Source: Diplolepis rosae
Taxonomy: Eukaryota > Arthropoda > Insecta > Hymenoptera > Diplolepididae
Length of the DNA stretch: 64,000 nt
Assembly (NCBI GenBank): GCA_030998225.1
Contig: JAPYXD010000701.1
Span: 12,880,501 to 12,944,500, forward strand
Reading direction: 5' to 3'
Shown here: positions 34,191 to 48,689 of the stretch, piece after piece
How positions within the stretch are numbered: position 1 is the first letter of the stretch
Layout: the number at the start of each line of letters is the position of its first letter
Notes under the pieces: model-generated
Database searches by the model: none
What the model was told of the DNA's origin: nothing
Seen by the model: only the letters and a program-made list of their open reading frames with translations
Position numbers and translations under genes: made by a program

Positions 34191-34640
34191 ATATAGGATC
34201 CTATGTAAGTTCCTATGGAGTTTAGAATAATAATTTAAAACTTCAGATCCGAAATTAAATTTTTTTAAATAATTGCATCTATTAGAATGTCAACAATAAA
34301 ATTCTGTGTATAAGCTGATAAGAGCATTTTATTTATATAGTCAGAACAAAAATATTGTGATGACAATTTTATTTTGAAATACTAAATTGAATAAAACAAT
34401 TTTTTTCTGGTATTTAAATAAAATATTCATATTCTGGATTTGCATTGATCCTTAATTAATGATTGGAGATACGTGTTGATGTCAACTATCAACATCGACA
34501 CATATCTTAAAAATAAATAAAATACTTTTATCAACTCATAGAGAAAATACTGTTCCTAACATCCTAATGGATGCAAATATTCAGACAATTTGAATTTAAA
34601 ATCTTAAGTCATAGATCATTATTTAAAACTACATAGGAGC
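34110..34640. mobile_element. Foldback element with CCTATGTAG words
   Basis: The arm at 34215-34350 (GCATCTATTAGAATGT, AAGCTGATAAG) is mirrored at 34525-34640 (ACATCCTAATGGATGC, CTACATAGG). Outside it, TTCCTATGTAAGTTTC words repeat in both orientations. A direct, partly preserved copy lies at 35555-35880. Confidence 0.65.
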
Positions 34641-34899
34641 TTACATAACACCTTATATAGAATTTGTATTCATTTTTTGATGTTTTACTAATAAAATTTA
34701 ATAATATTTTCCAAATGTGATATTTAATGACACGAATAAAAAAAGAAATTTTTAAAAATAGCATATATAGATATGATAATAATTTATATTTCTGTGAAGC
34801 TTTGCTTGTAAATTCAATATAAAATGGACTGTCTGAAAGAAGATATAAAAAAAAAATTATCCCTTTAAACATACAGCTGCTACTGACTTGCCATTACTG

Positions 34900-35115
34900 G
34901 CGTAGTAATGGCTATCATGAATATTTAGTACAGCACCAGTACTGGACGACAGTACTACGTCAGTACTGTTTAGCTGGTACCTGGTACTGGCAGGCAGTAC
35001 TCGTCTAGTACTGGTAAAGCCTTATCATCCAGTACGGGTACTATTACAGCGCCCGTACTGATTGCCAGTACAGCGCCTGTATCCGGCAGTACGGGCACAG
35101 TACAGCGCCCGTTGT
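34900..35115. repeat. AGTACTGGCAGTACGGGC word-repeat element
   Basis: Short words CCAGTACTGG, CAGTACTGTTTAG and CAGTACGGGC(A) recur about fifteen times in both orientations, with GC content far above the surroundings. The 77-codon minus frame reading PVLPDTG-like repeats is an artefact. Confidence 0.7.
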
Positions 35116-35439
35116 TAAAGTCTGAAAAGTTCGATCGGTGAGAGACTCCGGTAATAAGGTCCTTAAGAAAAGTTTTGAAAGTTAGAAATGGTTCGGGATT
35201 CATATTTTTTGTTATTAAGAATCATTTTGGACATCTTTTCAAAAAATGCTTCAGCTGTTTTAATTGCAAATTACTAAGTTCTGTTCGAGTTACCCTCTTT
35301 GTTTATATAAAGTGGACTCTACATATTTTTCCAATGCGTGATGTGCATACTGGACTGCTTCATTTTGATTTGCAAGCTATAAGTTTTTGAGCTTTATGAT
35401 TTTCTTTATTTTAATTATTTCCTATATTTTAATCTTTCA

Positions 35440-35530
35440 CAGAAATTTCGAATTAATCTTTTAATTTATGTCAGTGAAAAAGGCCCCCATATTTAGCCGA
35501 AACGTTTGCCTTTCTTTTTTACGTTTTATT
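35440..35530 (+). repeat. Possible Penelope pseudo-LTR remnant
   Basis: GTGAAAAAGGC, a loop, GCCGAAACGTTTGCC resembles the stem II plus GAAAC part of Penelope-like hammerheads, with the CTGATGA box destroyed. No coding remnant could be confirmed upstream, so the assignment is weak. Confidence 0.35.
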
Positions 35531-35554
35531 CTATCTACTATTATACATGTTTCT

Positions 35555-35880
35555 ATGTAGCTCATAATAATAATTTATAAATTTGGATTTAAAATTTTAA
35601 TTTTTTGAATTCATTACATCTCTTAGGATGTTAACAATAGTATTTTATCTATGAGCTGATAATATCATTTTGTCCATAAAGTCAGAAAAAAAATATTGTG
35701 ATGATATGGTAATAATATTATTTTGAAATACTAGAGTGAATGAAACAATATTTTTCTTTATCTAGTATATAAATACAAATTCAATATATATTAGATGCAA
35801 TCATTCAGAAAATTTGAATTTCGAATCTAAATTTATAATATATTATCTTCAACTATATAGGGACTAAAAAAAGTGTCATA
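35555..35880. mobile_element. Foldback element related to 34110-34640
   Basis: CTATGTAGCTCATAATAATA, ACATCTCTTAGGATGTTAAC and ATTTTGAAATACTAGA follow the same order as the copy 1.3 kb to the left, ending with AACTATATAGGG. Diverged and with a shortened right arm. Confidence 0.6.
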
Positions 35881-35929
35881 ATGATAATTTTTCATTGCAA
35901 AATATTAAACTTTGAAAAAATGCATAGTA

Positions 35930-37277
35930 GGGGAGAAGCGGCGAAATTGGCGCACCTAATAGAAAGTGCGAGTTTAAAAAGAAAGTATATGACTAAAAAT
36001 TATGAAAAAATATTTATTTAATAGCTGGATATCTTTTCTATACTTTCCAATGGATAAAGATTGCATTGAAAATTATTAAAGCAGGTTTTTATTCAGATTT
36101 CCGAAGGACTGCACCTGCGTCAATTTACCCGCCATGTCGGGTAAATTGACGCACTAATATTATAATCTTCTCTTGCCACGTATTAGTTATATTTTCATAG
36201 ATTTAGAATTACATTTCAGTAGCAAAGGTTGATGAAAAGAGGTAGTTATAATTTGAAACTAAATTTGAGATAGTATATCAAGATATGTGAAGTTTTTTAT
36301 ACCTTTATTCACATAAACCAGCCAAATTCAAAATATATTTTATATTTGTACAATAAAATACTGGCAATTATGGATATTTAAGTGAATATTCAAATTGAAA
36401 TCATTTTTATAGAGAATTATTTGAATTTGTAATCAGAAGTATATACAATTATTAACTTTAGAAGACTTATAAATAATAGAAACAATCAATCAAAAATACA
36501 AATTTTTTACTTACATTGCTTTCACATCTTAAAATCGAGAAAACTTTCAAAACACTGTCAGACTGCAAATTAATTATTAAAAATCGCTTTTAAAATGCCT
36601 TAATACCTCAAACTTAAAAAAAAATTTAACCACTGATTATTCAAATGAATATAACCTTACAAAGTCGTTACATCAGTTTTGAGAACCACATTACCTCCCA
36701 TGTCACAAAAAATCGTAAGAAAAAGATTAGCAGAAAAGTCCAGCGACATTCAAATGTATATATCTATATATTAATAATTGTGTACTTACTATCTTCTTTA
36801 TATTTTCAATCATAAACATCCGAGCACTTGACTTCAGTCACCGGTTTCCAGAAACACAACACGTGTGCCAACTTCGCCTCTGATTTGAATCTCGTATGCG
36901 CCAATTTTGCCGCAAGTGTATCGTTCATTAATTAAATACTTTTTACGTAAAATGCTTATTTTTTCATACAAATATTCTATCCTAATCGTAAGATTAAATA
37001 TCAAAGATTATAAAATCGTTGCATTAATCTAATTCACCTTGAATTACTATTATTTAACGATTTAACTCAATGGCTTCGAACATAACCATTATGCCAAAAA
37101 ACGATTAATCGCAATAAAACTGTATTAAGCAATTAGATTTTTATAATTTTTTCTATCAAATACATATCATACAAGAATGCACACGATAGAACTATTTTTA
37201 TTTTTTGTTATGTTATCATTTTCTGAAAAATAGGGTGCGCCAATTTAGACGACGCGCCAATTTCGCCGCTTCTCCCC
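35930..37277. mobile_element. 1.35-kb TIR element with repeated GCGCCAATTTCGCCGC motif
   Basis: Ends GGGGAGAAGCGGCGAAATTG and complement, flanked by TA (35928-35929, 37278-37279). The terminal word recurs inside: GCGTCAATTTACCCGCC at 36117 followed by its mirror (a 38-bp hairpin), GTGCCAACTTCGCC near 36866, GCGCCAATTTTGCCGC near 36899, and a doubled copy at 37236-37268. No protein frame. Non-autonomous DNA transposon; the repeated word may be the transposase binding site. Confidence 0.85.
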
Positions 37278-37279
37278 TA

Positions 37280-40198
37280 ATTTACAATGAGTTGCCGCAA
37301 ACATTTTTATAACTTATACTAAAAATTCATATAATGTTATGAAATTTTAATATTTTTACTGCGAAAAATTTCTAGCCTACTAGGAATTACCGTACCTCAA
37401 TTTTTACCTGAATTACTAAAATTTATGGAATTAGAATTACAAATTAAAACATGTATTCCTGTAAATATTTATTCCGTGTAACGAATATTCTAATTTCACT
37501 GAATATCAGATATTTCAATAGTTTAATTTATTTTTCAAAAAATAAACTATTAATTCAGACCATTTTAACTGTTTTTCAGTCAAATAAATAGCCGTTTAAA
37601 TTTTATTATGAATATTTCCGTTTTTCTTAAGACAATCTTTCACTGAACTATTTTTTTTGGATTCGTATGAAGATGACTTCAAATGAACTTAATTATATAT
37701 TAGAAAAAAGTCTAAATATTTTACATCTTGCTACATCACTGAATTTTTGTAAAAATTACTGAATGATTTTTCTAGTTTGCAAAATATCTTTCTGAAAATC
37801 ATGTAAATATAATAAAAGACATTAAATGGCGTCTGTTAACTTCGTGTTAATTACATTTTTTAAATTAATTTTTTATATTTTTTTATATTTCCTTTTTAAA
37901 AGTTATTGTGTAGTCTAAAAAGTTATCTTACAGGAAGGCATTGACATATTACTAAGCAAACAGTATTTCTTTTTATCGCTCAGAAAAATATTTCTTTAAT
38001 CTAACCAAAGTATTTTGCTTGGATCAAACAAATGTTTTTGTACACACTCCCTTTAAAAGACTTAGGGTTGAACTTTGTAAATTGTCATAAAAAAATAATA
38101 ATACTAGATGTCTCTGAATTTTGAATATGAAATGCACGTGTGCGTTGTATTTTTGCTTCGATGGACGTTTTTCTTCCCCTTGTCTTTACGCATAGGCTAT
38201 TGGTGAACATAGACAATTTGCCAAGTTAACGATATGCCGACACGACATGGTTTTTCCCATTCGTTCCATTTCTTGTCTTTTACGATTTTCTCCCGAATAA
38301 TACCGGCTGCGTCTGCAAACTTTCTTTATCGATTCGCTCTTCGGAGATTGCGTGGGTTGAGGAAATTGCGCCCTGTTACGCATCGGGATGATAAGAAACT
38401 TCTGAATTTCGAGATAGGAGATTTCAAGTCTTTTTCTTTTCTTCTCATTATTATTGCTTCATGTTGTCCAAATTACGCAAATGAAATTACCAAAATCATT
38501 GCTAATTTTGAATTAGGTAACTTATAAAAAGGCATGTGACTTGTTTAGTTACTTGAGGTTTAGTGAAAGACAGCTGACAGATGTTCCACTTTTCTTCACA
38601 GTGTTGAGAAAGAATATAAAAAAAAATTGTCAAGGGAGCAGGACGGGCAGAAAAGTTGACGAGAAGAAACTACTTTAATCAGCGCAAATGTCAAATATCC
38701 ATTCACTAAAGTTTCAAATAGAAAGCCGGTAAAGTAACGAGGGGGGTGAGGGGCATTCTACGACCGCAACTGAAACCGACAGAAGGGAAAAAAGATTTGT
38801 TGATCCAACAGAATATTCTGTTGATATAAAAAGTTATTCGAACAGTTTTTAACTGGAATTTTTAGTGGAGACTGAAATTTTTTTCTTGTTTTAAATTACC
38901 ACTAGTTAACAGTTTAGGTATTTAGAATTTTAAGTGGAAGATGATGCTTTTAAAAAAACATGAAATAATTTAAACTTGATTTTAAATTTAAATTTTAGTC
39001 ATTTTAATTTCATTCGAATTCTTTCCCTTTCTATAATTTCAAACTTTTGATTATAGATGGTAAAAAGTAGAGCTTGCGAGTTAAATTGAAATGAAAAGAT
39101 TGCGATTTGAAAATTAGATAAACATTTGTGAATTTATTAGCCGTCATCGTGACTTTTTTCAAAAATCTTAATTTTTTTATGTTACTACTTGCTTTCTCAA
39201 TAATGAAGTAATGAATTTCATGTGAAAGTTTGGGGAACTTTTGTGGTTAATTATAAGAATAGTAATTTTCGGGGACCACCATTTCAAAAATGTTAAATTT
39301 TTTGTTATATCTATTTTTAAGATAACTTAGTTAAAGTTTTTCCTTTTTGTCAATGTTAAACGCTTAAAAAACTTCAAGTGCTTTGGGGCACGTGACATTA
39401 TTGATTGATTTCCCTCAAAGAGATAATAAGCAGTACTTTACCATTCATCCCAAACCAATTACGTAACGCCCGATTAGTTATTACCAATTGACAGATAAAG
39501 TTTGTGGTTGGATTTAGAAAATGGCTCTATAAATAGTGAAAAAGAGGTTATCATATTTTACTCCAGGGAAACAAGTTTTGTTAACGAATATCGATTATTT
39601 AGTGGGTGTATAATGAACCTAGAGAGAAATGTAAAGATTAATTTTGTTATTCAAGCACTACGGACTTTTATGAAAACAAAAGGCCTCAATAAGATTATCA
39701 ACTTACTAAATTGTTCTCAAAATAACTTTATTCATAAAATATAGCCATATGAATTTGAATACCAAATTCAGGAATTGCCAAGAAAATAACTCTCAATTAA
39801 TGAAGCTTGAGAAGATATTGTGAATATTCATTTCAGATAGAAGAGTTTCGAAAATGTTCATAATCATGCCAATTTCACGTATATGCTTCTGAATAGATGA
39901 TGCTTACAGTAATCGTGAGTTATCTAAATGAGTGGTGGGAGTTGAATAAACCCTCGAGGTATAACTAATGAATGGAAAACCTGAAGATAGATATTTTGGG
40001 AGTTTCAAGAAACTGGATACATTCAGGATTTCTGGGATTTTGATCTAATAATCATTTCCCTAAAGGGGACCTTGTTTTGATAGCAAGATATATGCATCAT
40101 AAACTATGTATAGTGGTGGTAGGATATTCGTAGTATTACATATATATGAATATCCTCTTTAAAACCTAGATTAATTTTATTTATAATTCATTATTTGC
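37280..40198. other. Long intron stretch without recognised genes
   Basis: AT-rich. Short AATCAAACAAAT and CCAACAGAATATTCTGTTG words occur near 37960-38040 and 38795-38840. A CpG-richer, apparently unique patch lies at 38140-38720; the frames there show no domain. Confidence 0.35.
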
Positions 40199-40202
40199 TT
40201 AA

Positions 40203-41340
40203 GGGCATGTATAGAGTGAGTCACGTGATAAAAAAAAACAAAGATTCACAAACCTTATCTATAAGAAATAAAAAATTAATAGTTCTACTAAAGATGGTTT
40301 GTTTCGCTACGTTTTGGTTTAATCAAATATCTTCGCTGATTTAACTACATTTTGGTCGATTCAACCAAATTTTATTCGATTCAAACGAAAATCTTGGTTT
40401 ATTGGACAAAATAGTTTGGTTAGATCAACTACAACTTTTTCTGGGTATGAAATTTTTCTGCAAAAATACGTTTTTTTTTATTATTGTCCACTGATAAGTC
40501 GTGTTTAATTTTTGGTTTGTTTTCAACTAAACACTAAGAATGCTGGTTTTTTGATTTTCAAAAAGTATTTCCGGTGAAACATAAGTATGGAAAAAATAGA
40601 TAATCACCACTATCTGAGGATATTGGAAAGGTGATATTATGATATTATTATATATTATATGATATGACATGATATCTTAGGTATTACATTTGAGAATATA
40701 TAATTTAATCTCAGTCCAGTTATACATGAAGTAAGTAATGACTATATTGATTGTAGAAACATTAGAATTAAAGAAATAAATAAATTTGAAAAATATTGGA
40801 GCTAATAACCTAATAATTATACCTGAACTATAACTGAAAAAAATTGTCCTCACCCTTGCATTAAGTTCAAATGAAAAATAAATCTAATACGTTCTCATAT
40901 TAGATGAGAATGTAATAAGATCCCTTTCCATAAATTTCCAATAGGGGTTTCTCCACCAGTTTTCCATAAAGTGAAGTTAGCTATTTATAGGAGTAAAAAT
41001 GCCAAATATTACGGTTGAATGTCTGAGATAATATATTACGAATATTAGATCTTACTGTCCGGAAATATCTTGTATATTGAACATTTTTTTAGATATGTGG
41101 CTATATATAGATACTATAAATGACTATACACATTTTCAGTATCTGCTTTTTCAATATTTAATTTTCTCCGTGCGTATGTAATGACAATTTTGTTCATAAT
41201 TCAGTGCACATTACATGTATCATACAATCATATCACCTTTCGGAAATAAACTCCTAATGCATTTATTGTGAAATTCCAACAAAAAATGTATAGAGTGTAA
41301 AATACTTTTATTGATTACATCACTTACTTGATACATACCC
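40203..41340. mobile_element. TTAA element with GGGCATGTATAGAGT ends
   Basis: TTAA at 40199-40202 and 41341-41344. The left end GGGCATGTATAGAGTGAGTC resembles the complement of the right end, GGGTATGTATCAAGTAAGTG. It includes an AATCAAAT/ATTTGGTT word-repeat stretch at 40295-40445, perhaps a nested element. Non-coding, 1.1 kb. End similarity is moderate. Confidence 0.5.
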
Positions 41341-41809
41341 TTAACAGAAATACGTTTTCTTTTATTCAAGAACAAATCTAACTCTTATTTCCTATATTTT
41401 TATAGCTTTCCCTATGTTTATCATTTTTTTGTGTCATCCTTTCACAAACAGTTCGTATCTACAATGCTCTAAAATTTATGAGTGTTTTTAACTGAAGAAT
41501 AATAATTCAAGCTATACTGCTGAGAGCACAAATCGTTTTCTTTGACACATACACAGGTTGTGAGCTGAATAAGAGAAATGAATGACAAAATGAGAAACGA
41601 AAGATAGTTGAGAGATAATATCAGTTTGGTAAGAAACTGGAGGACTGTCGGATCAACAAATCTTTTTCCCTCCGTGTCTATAATGACCTAAATTTGAGGA
41701 TGGAGCCACAGGTCGTCGAAAAGCTGACATGAGTAGTGAAGTAAGCTGTGCAACTTGGTATTGGCGACGCGTCGCGTCGTCCTGGTGCATCGGGATTTGA
41801 GAATCTAAG

Positions 41810-42052
41810 TTGGTGCCTCACGGGAAAGCGTCCACACCGCGACGCGAAGTGAGAGTTAAACCGAGTTGGGGTCGGAACGTCTCTCTCATAGGGTTGGTTG
41901 TTGGACCAGGACCAAGGATGCCGTTAACGGTAACCCGTGGCAACGAGCGTCCCAACATTGATCCGAGTTTTACCGAACCCAGCCCCGCCCTGTTAGTCGA
42001 GGTATCCCGAAAATTTGACTTCGCCGCGTGCTTCTACACGATAGATGAATAG
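41810..42052 (+). pseudogene. Possible LINE (R1/CR1-like) endonuclease fragment
   Basis: A GC-rich 80-codon frame contains PLTVTRGNERPNIDPSFTEP followed by SPALLVEVSRKF. The pattern TxxRGNxxxxIDxxFxxPSxA matches the region before the SDH box of apurinic-type endonucleases of R1/Jockey-like retrotransposons. The downstream SDH and the upstream catalytic boxes are not evident, so this is at most a fragment. Confidence 0.4.
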
Positions 42053-42249
42053 ACCATTTTCTTTTCATAGTCAGCTGTAACCTGTAACAGGTGACCTCTT
42101 TCTGCGCTTTTGAGAAAAAAAAGTTTTCGCATTCAACGCTACCGGGCTTCGCATCTCGGAATGCGAGACTTTTCAACACACGACGCATCCTCTTGGTTGT
42201 ATTCACCACAGTAACGTAATAAGCAGTTCGCTTCACCTGAACATCCAAT

Positions 42250-43135
42250 TAAAAGACTATTTTTCATTCAATAGATGAAATTCTATCTTATATACTATCT
42301 TGAGAAGGCAAAATTCTTTCATTCTTCGACTAAACTTACTGCATTCAGTAACGAAAGCAATTTTGAGAATTAGGAGTAATTTGTATAAGAGTATTGGAAA
42401 AATTGTTGAGTTTGTATAGGATGGAATAAAATTGAGATAAGATTGAAACCAAGTTAAAATAACAATATATTTTTTTATATTTTGCCAATTAGAATTTATA
42501 TTGTGAGTTTTTTAGCGGCATATTCGAAACTTGCACAGAGAGAAAATATTAGGAATGAATGCCGAAATTGAAGTCAAAATTAACAAACTCGATGGAAGAC
42601 TGAGGATGAATTTGAAATTTGCTCAATATTACCAAAAAATTGTAATAATAGGATTAAGAAAAAGTTACTTCCTTTTCGAGAACAATTTACCAAAGTAAAC
42701 TACTTTTTACGCAAGAGTTATATGTTTTATGACAGTGGCTTGGTGAAAAGTGTTCAAACTCTGGAATTTTTAGCCTACTTGAGCACGAATATATGACCAC
42801 ATTTAAAGAAATTCTTATCAATATCATATTTTCCGATAGTTGTGAGAAAAAATTCAAATAGAAATAAAAATTACTTTATCATGAGAGTCACGTGATGCTG
42901 TTTACTTTGTGCTGTGCATTTTTAATTTGTATTTTGTTATTTAGTTACGTTTTGGAATATTTTTAAGTACATTCATTAAACTCAGTATATTTTTGCCATT
43001 GCGCACGCTTATTCCTATTGAATTAAAAATCTTGAACGCTACGTACTTTCGAATCTAGAAACTTCCTAAATCACGCATTTTATTCTGGACGATCTAGCCG
43101 CGCGACCAACAAATGATTTAAATTTCTTCACAAAA
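42250..43135. other. Intron, nothing recognised
   Basis: AT-rich, unique by eye. Confidence 0.3.
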
Positions 43136-43139
43136 TCTT

Positions 43140-43515
43140 ATACTGTAAAAAATATCAGTGAATTTTCCTAAATCCTTAGGGAGAATAGATTTTCCTACAG
43201 AAAGTGGAAATATTTCATAGATTTGAGGAAAATCGACCGAATTCTCGGACTTATTTCCGAACTATTAGGAAATATATCCAAAAGGTGAGAACATTTCACA
43301 AATCTCCTAAGTTGTAGGAAATTTTTCCCATGTAAAAGGGGAAATTATTCCACAAAAACGGAAATTTGTTCACTTTTTTTTGGATCTTTTTCCACTTAAA
43401 TTGTGAAATATATTAATTTATCCTAATTAACTGGATATTTCTCCAACCAAACAGTAGGAACTATTTCCAGTTCTATGTCGGAAATATTTCCGACTATATC
43501 TTTGGAACAATATGC
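43140..43515. repeat. GGAAATATTTCC word-repeat element
   Basis: Begins near CTGTAAAAAATATCAGTGAA. The words GGAAATATTTCC, TAGGAAATTTTTCCC and ACTATTTCC repeat around twenty times in both orientations. Same class as the other word-repeat elements; right end unclear. Confidence 0.6.
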
Positions 43516-43525
43516 AATAAAGCTA

Positions 43526-43800
43526 CACGCAGAAAAAAGATATAAGATTCACAGAAAACTCGGTACTTATTTCTACAACATGACTTTTCAGTAGATTTTA
43601 CAAAAAGCTCAGTTTAATCCATGGATTTTCTGTACGTTTCACTTAACTCCCAGTTACTAAAACCGGATTTTTCCGTATTTTGAAGATTTTACTACAAACT
43701 AAGTGAAACCTGCAAGAAATCCATGGATTTAACTCAACTTTTTGTGAAATCTACTAAAAATTAAAGTCGTAAGAATAAGTATTAAACTTTCTAAAAATTT
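43526..43800. mobile_element. MITE with CACGCAGAAAA end and ATCCATGGAT arms
   Basis: TA then CACGCAGAAAAAAG at the left. Arms around TCCATGGATT mirror each other (TTTCAGTAGATTTTACAAAA against its complement near 43735-43760). The right terminus is blurred. Confidence 0.55.
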
Positions 43801-43858
43801 CACCATTATTTCTATGTGAAATATACTTCCGATTATTTATAAAAGATATGAACTTCTG

Positions 43859-44107
43859 CACAGAGAAAAATGGATATTCAGGATCAATATCTATACATTC
43901 AACTATGTGTTAGCATCTTATATCTTTATATTCGGTTTTAATATCTAAATATTCAACTGTAATATTTAAGATATTCACATTTATCTATTTCAATATTCTA
44001 GATAGTAAAGCTAAATTTTCAGATGTCTGAATTTTCAGAATCTCTTGATATTAGAACTAAATATATAAAATTCCTGTTATATAGTTATATATCCATTTTT
44101 CTCCCTG
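43859..44107. mobile_element. MITE with CACAGAGAAAAATGGATA ends
   Basis: CACAGAGAAAAATGGATA at the left and TATCCATTTTTCTCCCTG at the right. The interior repeats GATATTCA / TGAATATC / ATATCTA words in both orientations. Three MITEs of this class lie in a row from 43.1 to 44.1 kb. Confidence 0.75.
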
Positions 44108-44109
44108 TA

Positions 44110-46384
<2,275 letters not shown>

Positions 46385-46715
46385 TACGATTTTGGATTGG
46401 AATTCAATACGAACCAATTAGAGCTATTCCGAAATCTGTTTTTGAACTAATCCGAAAAATTATCAATTCCAATTTTCAATCGCGTTCGATGCAAATCGGT
46501 TGAAAATCGAACCGACTCAATCTGAATGAATCCGAACCAAGTTTGCAATTCGAATTAATCCGAATCCAGGTTCATTCAAACAAAATTTAGAATCCGAATC
46601 ATTCCAACTTCGGATTTACTCATACTGATTCGAATTGAATATTTGGCTTGGAATGACCCGGAATGGTTCGGAAATAGATTTTGGAATGACTCGGATTCAT
46701 TCGGATTGAATTCAT
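46385..46715. repeat. TCCGAATC word-repeat element, copy 2
   Basis: ATTCGGATT, AATCCGAATC and GAATGACTCGGA words repeat in both orientations about twenty times. Related to 14945-15240. Confidence 0.65.
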
Positions 46716-46719
46716 TTCC

Positions 46720-47905
46720 ATAACTCACCCCAGCGTTATTTTCTAAAAGGAAATTCCTGTTTTTGAAATAGGCCTTGAAGCTTTGGGTTGAAATTAAAGC
46801 TAATAATTTGCCTGTATTCATGGCAGTAAAGTAACAAAAATTCAAGTTCTTGAAAATGTATTAAAATATTTCAGATCTAGGTTGAAAAGAAGTTCCCATT
46901 CTAATGCCTTCAATGGCTCTGACTCTGACCTTTTGTATTCACGCTCCAATGAAATTTCAAAGTATAATTTCCTTGAAAATAATTAGCATTGAAAAACTTA
47001 AGTGCCGCCAAATTAGAAATGTATGTATTCTGTTCAATTAAGTTACGGTGTATTCGAATGTCTCAATTACGAATGAAAATTAATAATCAGTTGAAATGAA
47101 GTATTTCATGGAGTTTCCAAAGATAACTTTTAGCTATTTTCGCCATTTAATGTATATTAAAGACCTAGAGGTCTTCATTACTTAAATTCATGAAGTTGAC
47201 TTCTAATTAAAATAGAATCACTTTGTAGGAATTCCATTCAATGAAATTTTTTCTGTTCCGTTGGTGAAAGAACTTAAGACTTTTTTATTTTTTTAAGTTA
47301 CATAGAGAGATTTTATTTAACATAAATTTAAATCTAAAAGATTGAATATTTTTGAATACTCTGCTTAGATTTTAAAATGTTACTGGTCGTTAAATATTAG
47401 TTGGAGACATTTTCCGTCAGGCAAGCGTATGAAGATGATGTTAAAGGCGAGAAGATCGAGTGACATTTTAGAAATATGATCTCAAATACTCTCAAGGCCA
47501 TATGCTAACCCTTTCTCTCGTTATTGCTACCTCTACTCTTATATCCAAATCGAGGGTTCCGGAGATTGATTTTTTATCTCAATAGTGGAAAATTTCAAGA
47601 GACAATTCAAGGTCGGGATGAAAGAACCGTTTTCAAAATTATTTCGCCCTGACTAAATTGGCTCCTGCATCAATTAACCATTTTTTTCCAGTTAGAATTT
47701 TCACAAATGCACTATATTACTTTATTAAAACATAAGGTTCAGAAATTAAATTGAAAATAATTATGAAACGGTCCTTTCATCTCATAATTTTTCAAGATTA
47801 CGAACTTATACAAAAATACTAGAAATTAAAAAAAAGTCAAGCCTCCCGGATAATCGAAAATATTATTCTTGAAAATTTCAGTGTTGAAAAATTATTTTTA
47901 AGAGC
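46720..47905. other. Intron, nothing recognised
   Basis: Unique by eye. Confidence 0.3.
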
Positions 47906-47911
47906 ATAGTC

Positions 47912-48500
47912 ACAGTCAGAATTTACAAAAAATCGATTTTTGGATTTTTGCATATTATTATAGTGTAACACCTAGAAAATAGGCTATTCAAATTTGAAGT
48001 CGATTCATGAAATATTGACTGAGCTATGTTAGTAGACAAACAAAAAATTCACTCACATGTAAGCTATATTTAAAACTTTAAATGCGTTTTTCTTAAAACC
48101 ACGTTTTTTAAATCGGTGATCACGATTACTCGAAAATCGCTTAAACGATTCATTTCAAACTTGACAGGCTTCTTTGATATATAAAAGTACGGTGCTTGAT
48201 CGTAGATTTTTTTTTCCATTCAAAATTTTTCCTTTAATTAACAAAAAATGGGTGATTTTTTTGGCGAAAATCGAACATCCAAATTTGACCGGTCACCATT
48301 TTGTCGAAAAAATTTTTTTTTTTGACAAGCTACGCTCAAGTACCGTAGAAATTAATAAATTAAAGAAATAATTTGGGGTTTTTAATTTCGAATGACCTAT
48401 TGAGGAACTGGAATGGTCACCGCAGAACGTTTTTCGCAAAATATTCTCCGGCAAACTACGTGTTTTTCTTTCATTTTAAAATTTTTTTCAACGAAATTTT
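47912..48500. mobile_element. Possible TTAA element (GAGCATAGTCACAGTC end)
   Basis: Starts after a TTAA with GAGCATAGTCACAGTCAGAA. It continues with the run AAACTTTAAATGCGTTTTTC, GGTGATCACGATTACTCGAA and ATAAAAGTACGGTGCTTGAT, which has the look of a conserved insect non-coding repeat. The right end is not clear. The 65-codon frame in it is not a gene. Confidence 0.4.
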
Positions 48501-48528
48501 AACTGAAATATTTATTTAATTAAGGGGT

Positions 48529-48680
48529 TACCCCTACTTATCATGCAAAAAAAAGTGAATTTTCAACATTTATTTTTTTTTAAATGAATCAATAATTTTC
48601 GGTAAAAGTTTGTACATTTAAATGATTAGGACATGAAAAAAATTATGTTTAATTTTCATGAAACAATATTCGTTATATAA
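48529..48680. repeat. Dispersed repeat starting TTAAGGGGTTACC, copy 1
   Basis: About 150 bp are shared in direct orientation with 50397-50550: AAAAAAAGTGAATTTT, GAATCAATAATTTTCGGTAA and TTTTCATGAAACAATATTCG. It starts right after TTAA. Possibly the left end of another TTAA family. Confidence 0.7.
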
Positions 48681-48689
48681 AATTATATA

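Noticed and set aside
34970..35203. 77-codon minus frame with PVL/GAVL repeats
   Set aside because: Translation of the AGTACTGG word-repeat element; the apparent protein repeat follows from the DNA words.
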